NCBI GenBank assembly: GCA_002771395.1
Contig: PCSS01000295.1
Location: 480-6,170, forward strand
Length of the DNA stretch: 5,691 bases
Direction of reading: 5' to 3'
Source of the DNA: Bacteroidetes bacterium CG23_combo_of_CG06-09_8_20_14_all_32_9
GTDB lineage: Bacteria; Bacteroidota; Bacteroidia; Bacteroidales; GWA2-32-17
The translations under genes were made by a program, and so were the position numbers. The notes under the pieces are model-generated. The model saw nothing but the letters and a program-made list of their open reading frames with translations, was not told where the DNA came from and did not search any database. Shown piece after piece: positions 5,433-5,691 of the stretch (the stretch's first letter is position 1; the number at the start of each line of letters is the position of its first letter).

Positions 5433-5691
5433 TTTTTCTTTTACCGTTGGTTGTCTATTGTTTGATTAGTATATTTTTACTTCTCCCCAAACTTCCATTC
5501 CTCCCATTTCCCTACAACCTGCTCACTGTACCTGGCGCCTGGGGTCTGGGGCTTTCCCGAAAGAGATGTTTTTGTCAGCACATTATTATGAATATATTCC
5601 AATAGTTACCGCTAATAAGTAAAAAGACCGCAACCTTGACAATTTTAAGCAAATGACTGACTATTTTCGTTATGACTTGTACAATATATTA
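5433..5691. other. Non-coding leader upstream of the ATPase; no gene supported
   Basis: About 260 bp with no convincing gene on either strand. It holds a pyrimidine-rich plus strand (about 5475-5519), a GC-rich heptamer island at 5532-5563, and an AT-rich end. No TAnnTTTG promoter for the ATPase is visible on the minus strand. The ATPase promoter may lie outside the window or be non-canonical. Confidence 0.6.
5532..5563. repeat. GC-rich tandem heptamers CTGGCGC/CTGGGGT/CTGGGGC plus short palindrome
   Basis: Three back-to-back 7-mers are CTGGCGC (5532-5538), CTGGGGT (5539-5545) and CTGGGGC (5546-5552). They run into CTTTCCCGAAAG (5552-5563), a 5-bp inverted repeat. Local GC content is far above the surroundings, which suggests a dispersed repeat or relic of a different sequence. 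Function is unknown. Confidence 0.55.

Noticed and set aside
5420..5605. Plus-strand 61-codon hydrophobic ORF across the ATPase start
   Set aside because: It begins antisense to the ATPase N-terminus. The hydrophobicity comes from the pyrimidine-rich tract and the heptamer repeat, and there is no supporting start signal.
1..5691. CRISPR array, tRNA, rRNA or complete insertion sequence
   Set aside because: No regularly spaced repeats, no cloverleaf or rRNA-like sequence, and no transposase ORF were seen on either strand.

Overview
The window looks like chromosomal DNA from a member of the Bacteroidetes (inference). It is AT-rich. Starts lack clear Shine-Dalgarno sequences and instead have A-rich leaders. 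Two upstream regions carry the Bacteroidetes-type -7 element TAnnTTTG or a one-mismatch version of it. The gene content (a lipoprotein-type M2/M3-like metallopeptidase, an AlbA_2-domain protein and a degraded Phd/VapC-type pair) also fits. No species can be named from the sequence alone. Every supportable gene is on the minus strand, so the reading order is from the right end to the left.

Right end to centre: a gene-poor leader (5433-5691) holds a pyrimidine-rich tract and a small GC-rich island of tandem heptamers. Next is a 381-residue AAA+/ATPase_2-like P-loop ATPase with a C-terminal winged-helix-like region (4287-5432). Its stop codon sits on the edge of a striking inverted plus direct repeat built from the octamer GTCATTTT. 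A toxin-antitoxin locus follows: an intact Phd/YefM-like antitoxin (3955-4188) and, 2 bp later, a PIN-domain VapC-like toxin (3566-3952). The toxin reads in one unbroken frame except for two nonsense codons (TAG at codon 43, TAA at codon 69), so it is a recent pseudogene. The toxin stop overlaps, as ATGA, the start of a 38-codon ORF that is essentially only a lipoprotein signal peptide with a FTGC lipobox.

Centre: directly after that mini-ORF lies a roughly 165-bp imperfect inverted repeat (3273-3438). Its inner arms are 18 bp with a single mismatch, and its outer TIR-like ends are GTTACTATTCACCCC and GGGATGAATAGTAAC. It resembles a MITE or another non-coding palindromic element and may have truncated the lipoprotein gene. 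A 9-bp tandem repeat lies next to it.

Left: a 316-residue AlbA_2 (Schlafen-type) protein (2219-3169) has a plausible promoter. It is followed after 111 bp by a 685-residue exported zinc metallopeptidase (50-2107) with HEFGH and a downstream Glu, which probably cleaves oligopeptides outside the cytoplasm.

The parts do not obviously form one pathway. The best reading is a peptidase and an AlbA_2 gene next to an accessory segment that is decaying: a disarmed toxin, an orphaned antitoxin, a stub lipoprotein and a palindromic element. Nothing here proves a new system. The most informative part is 3240-4295.
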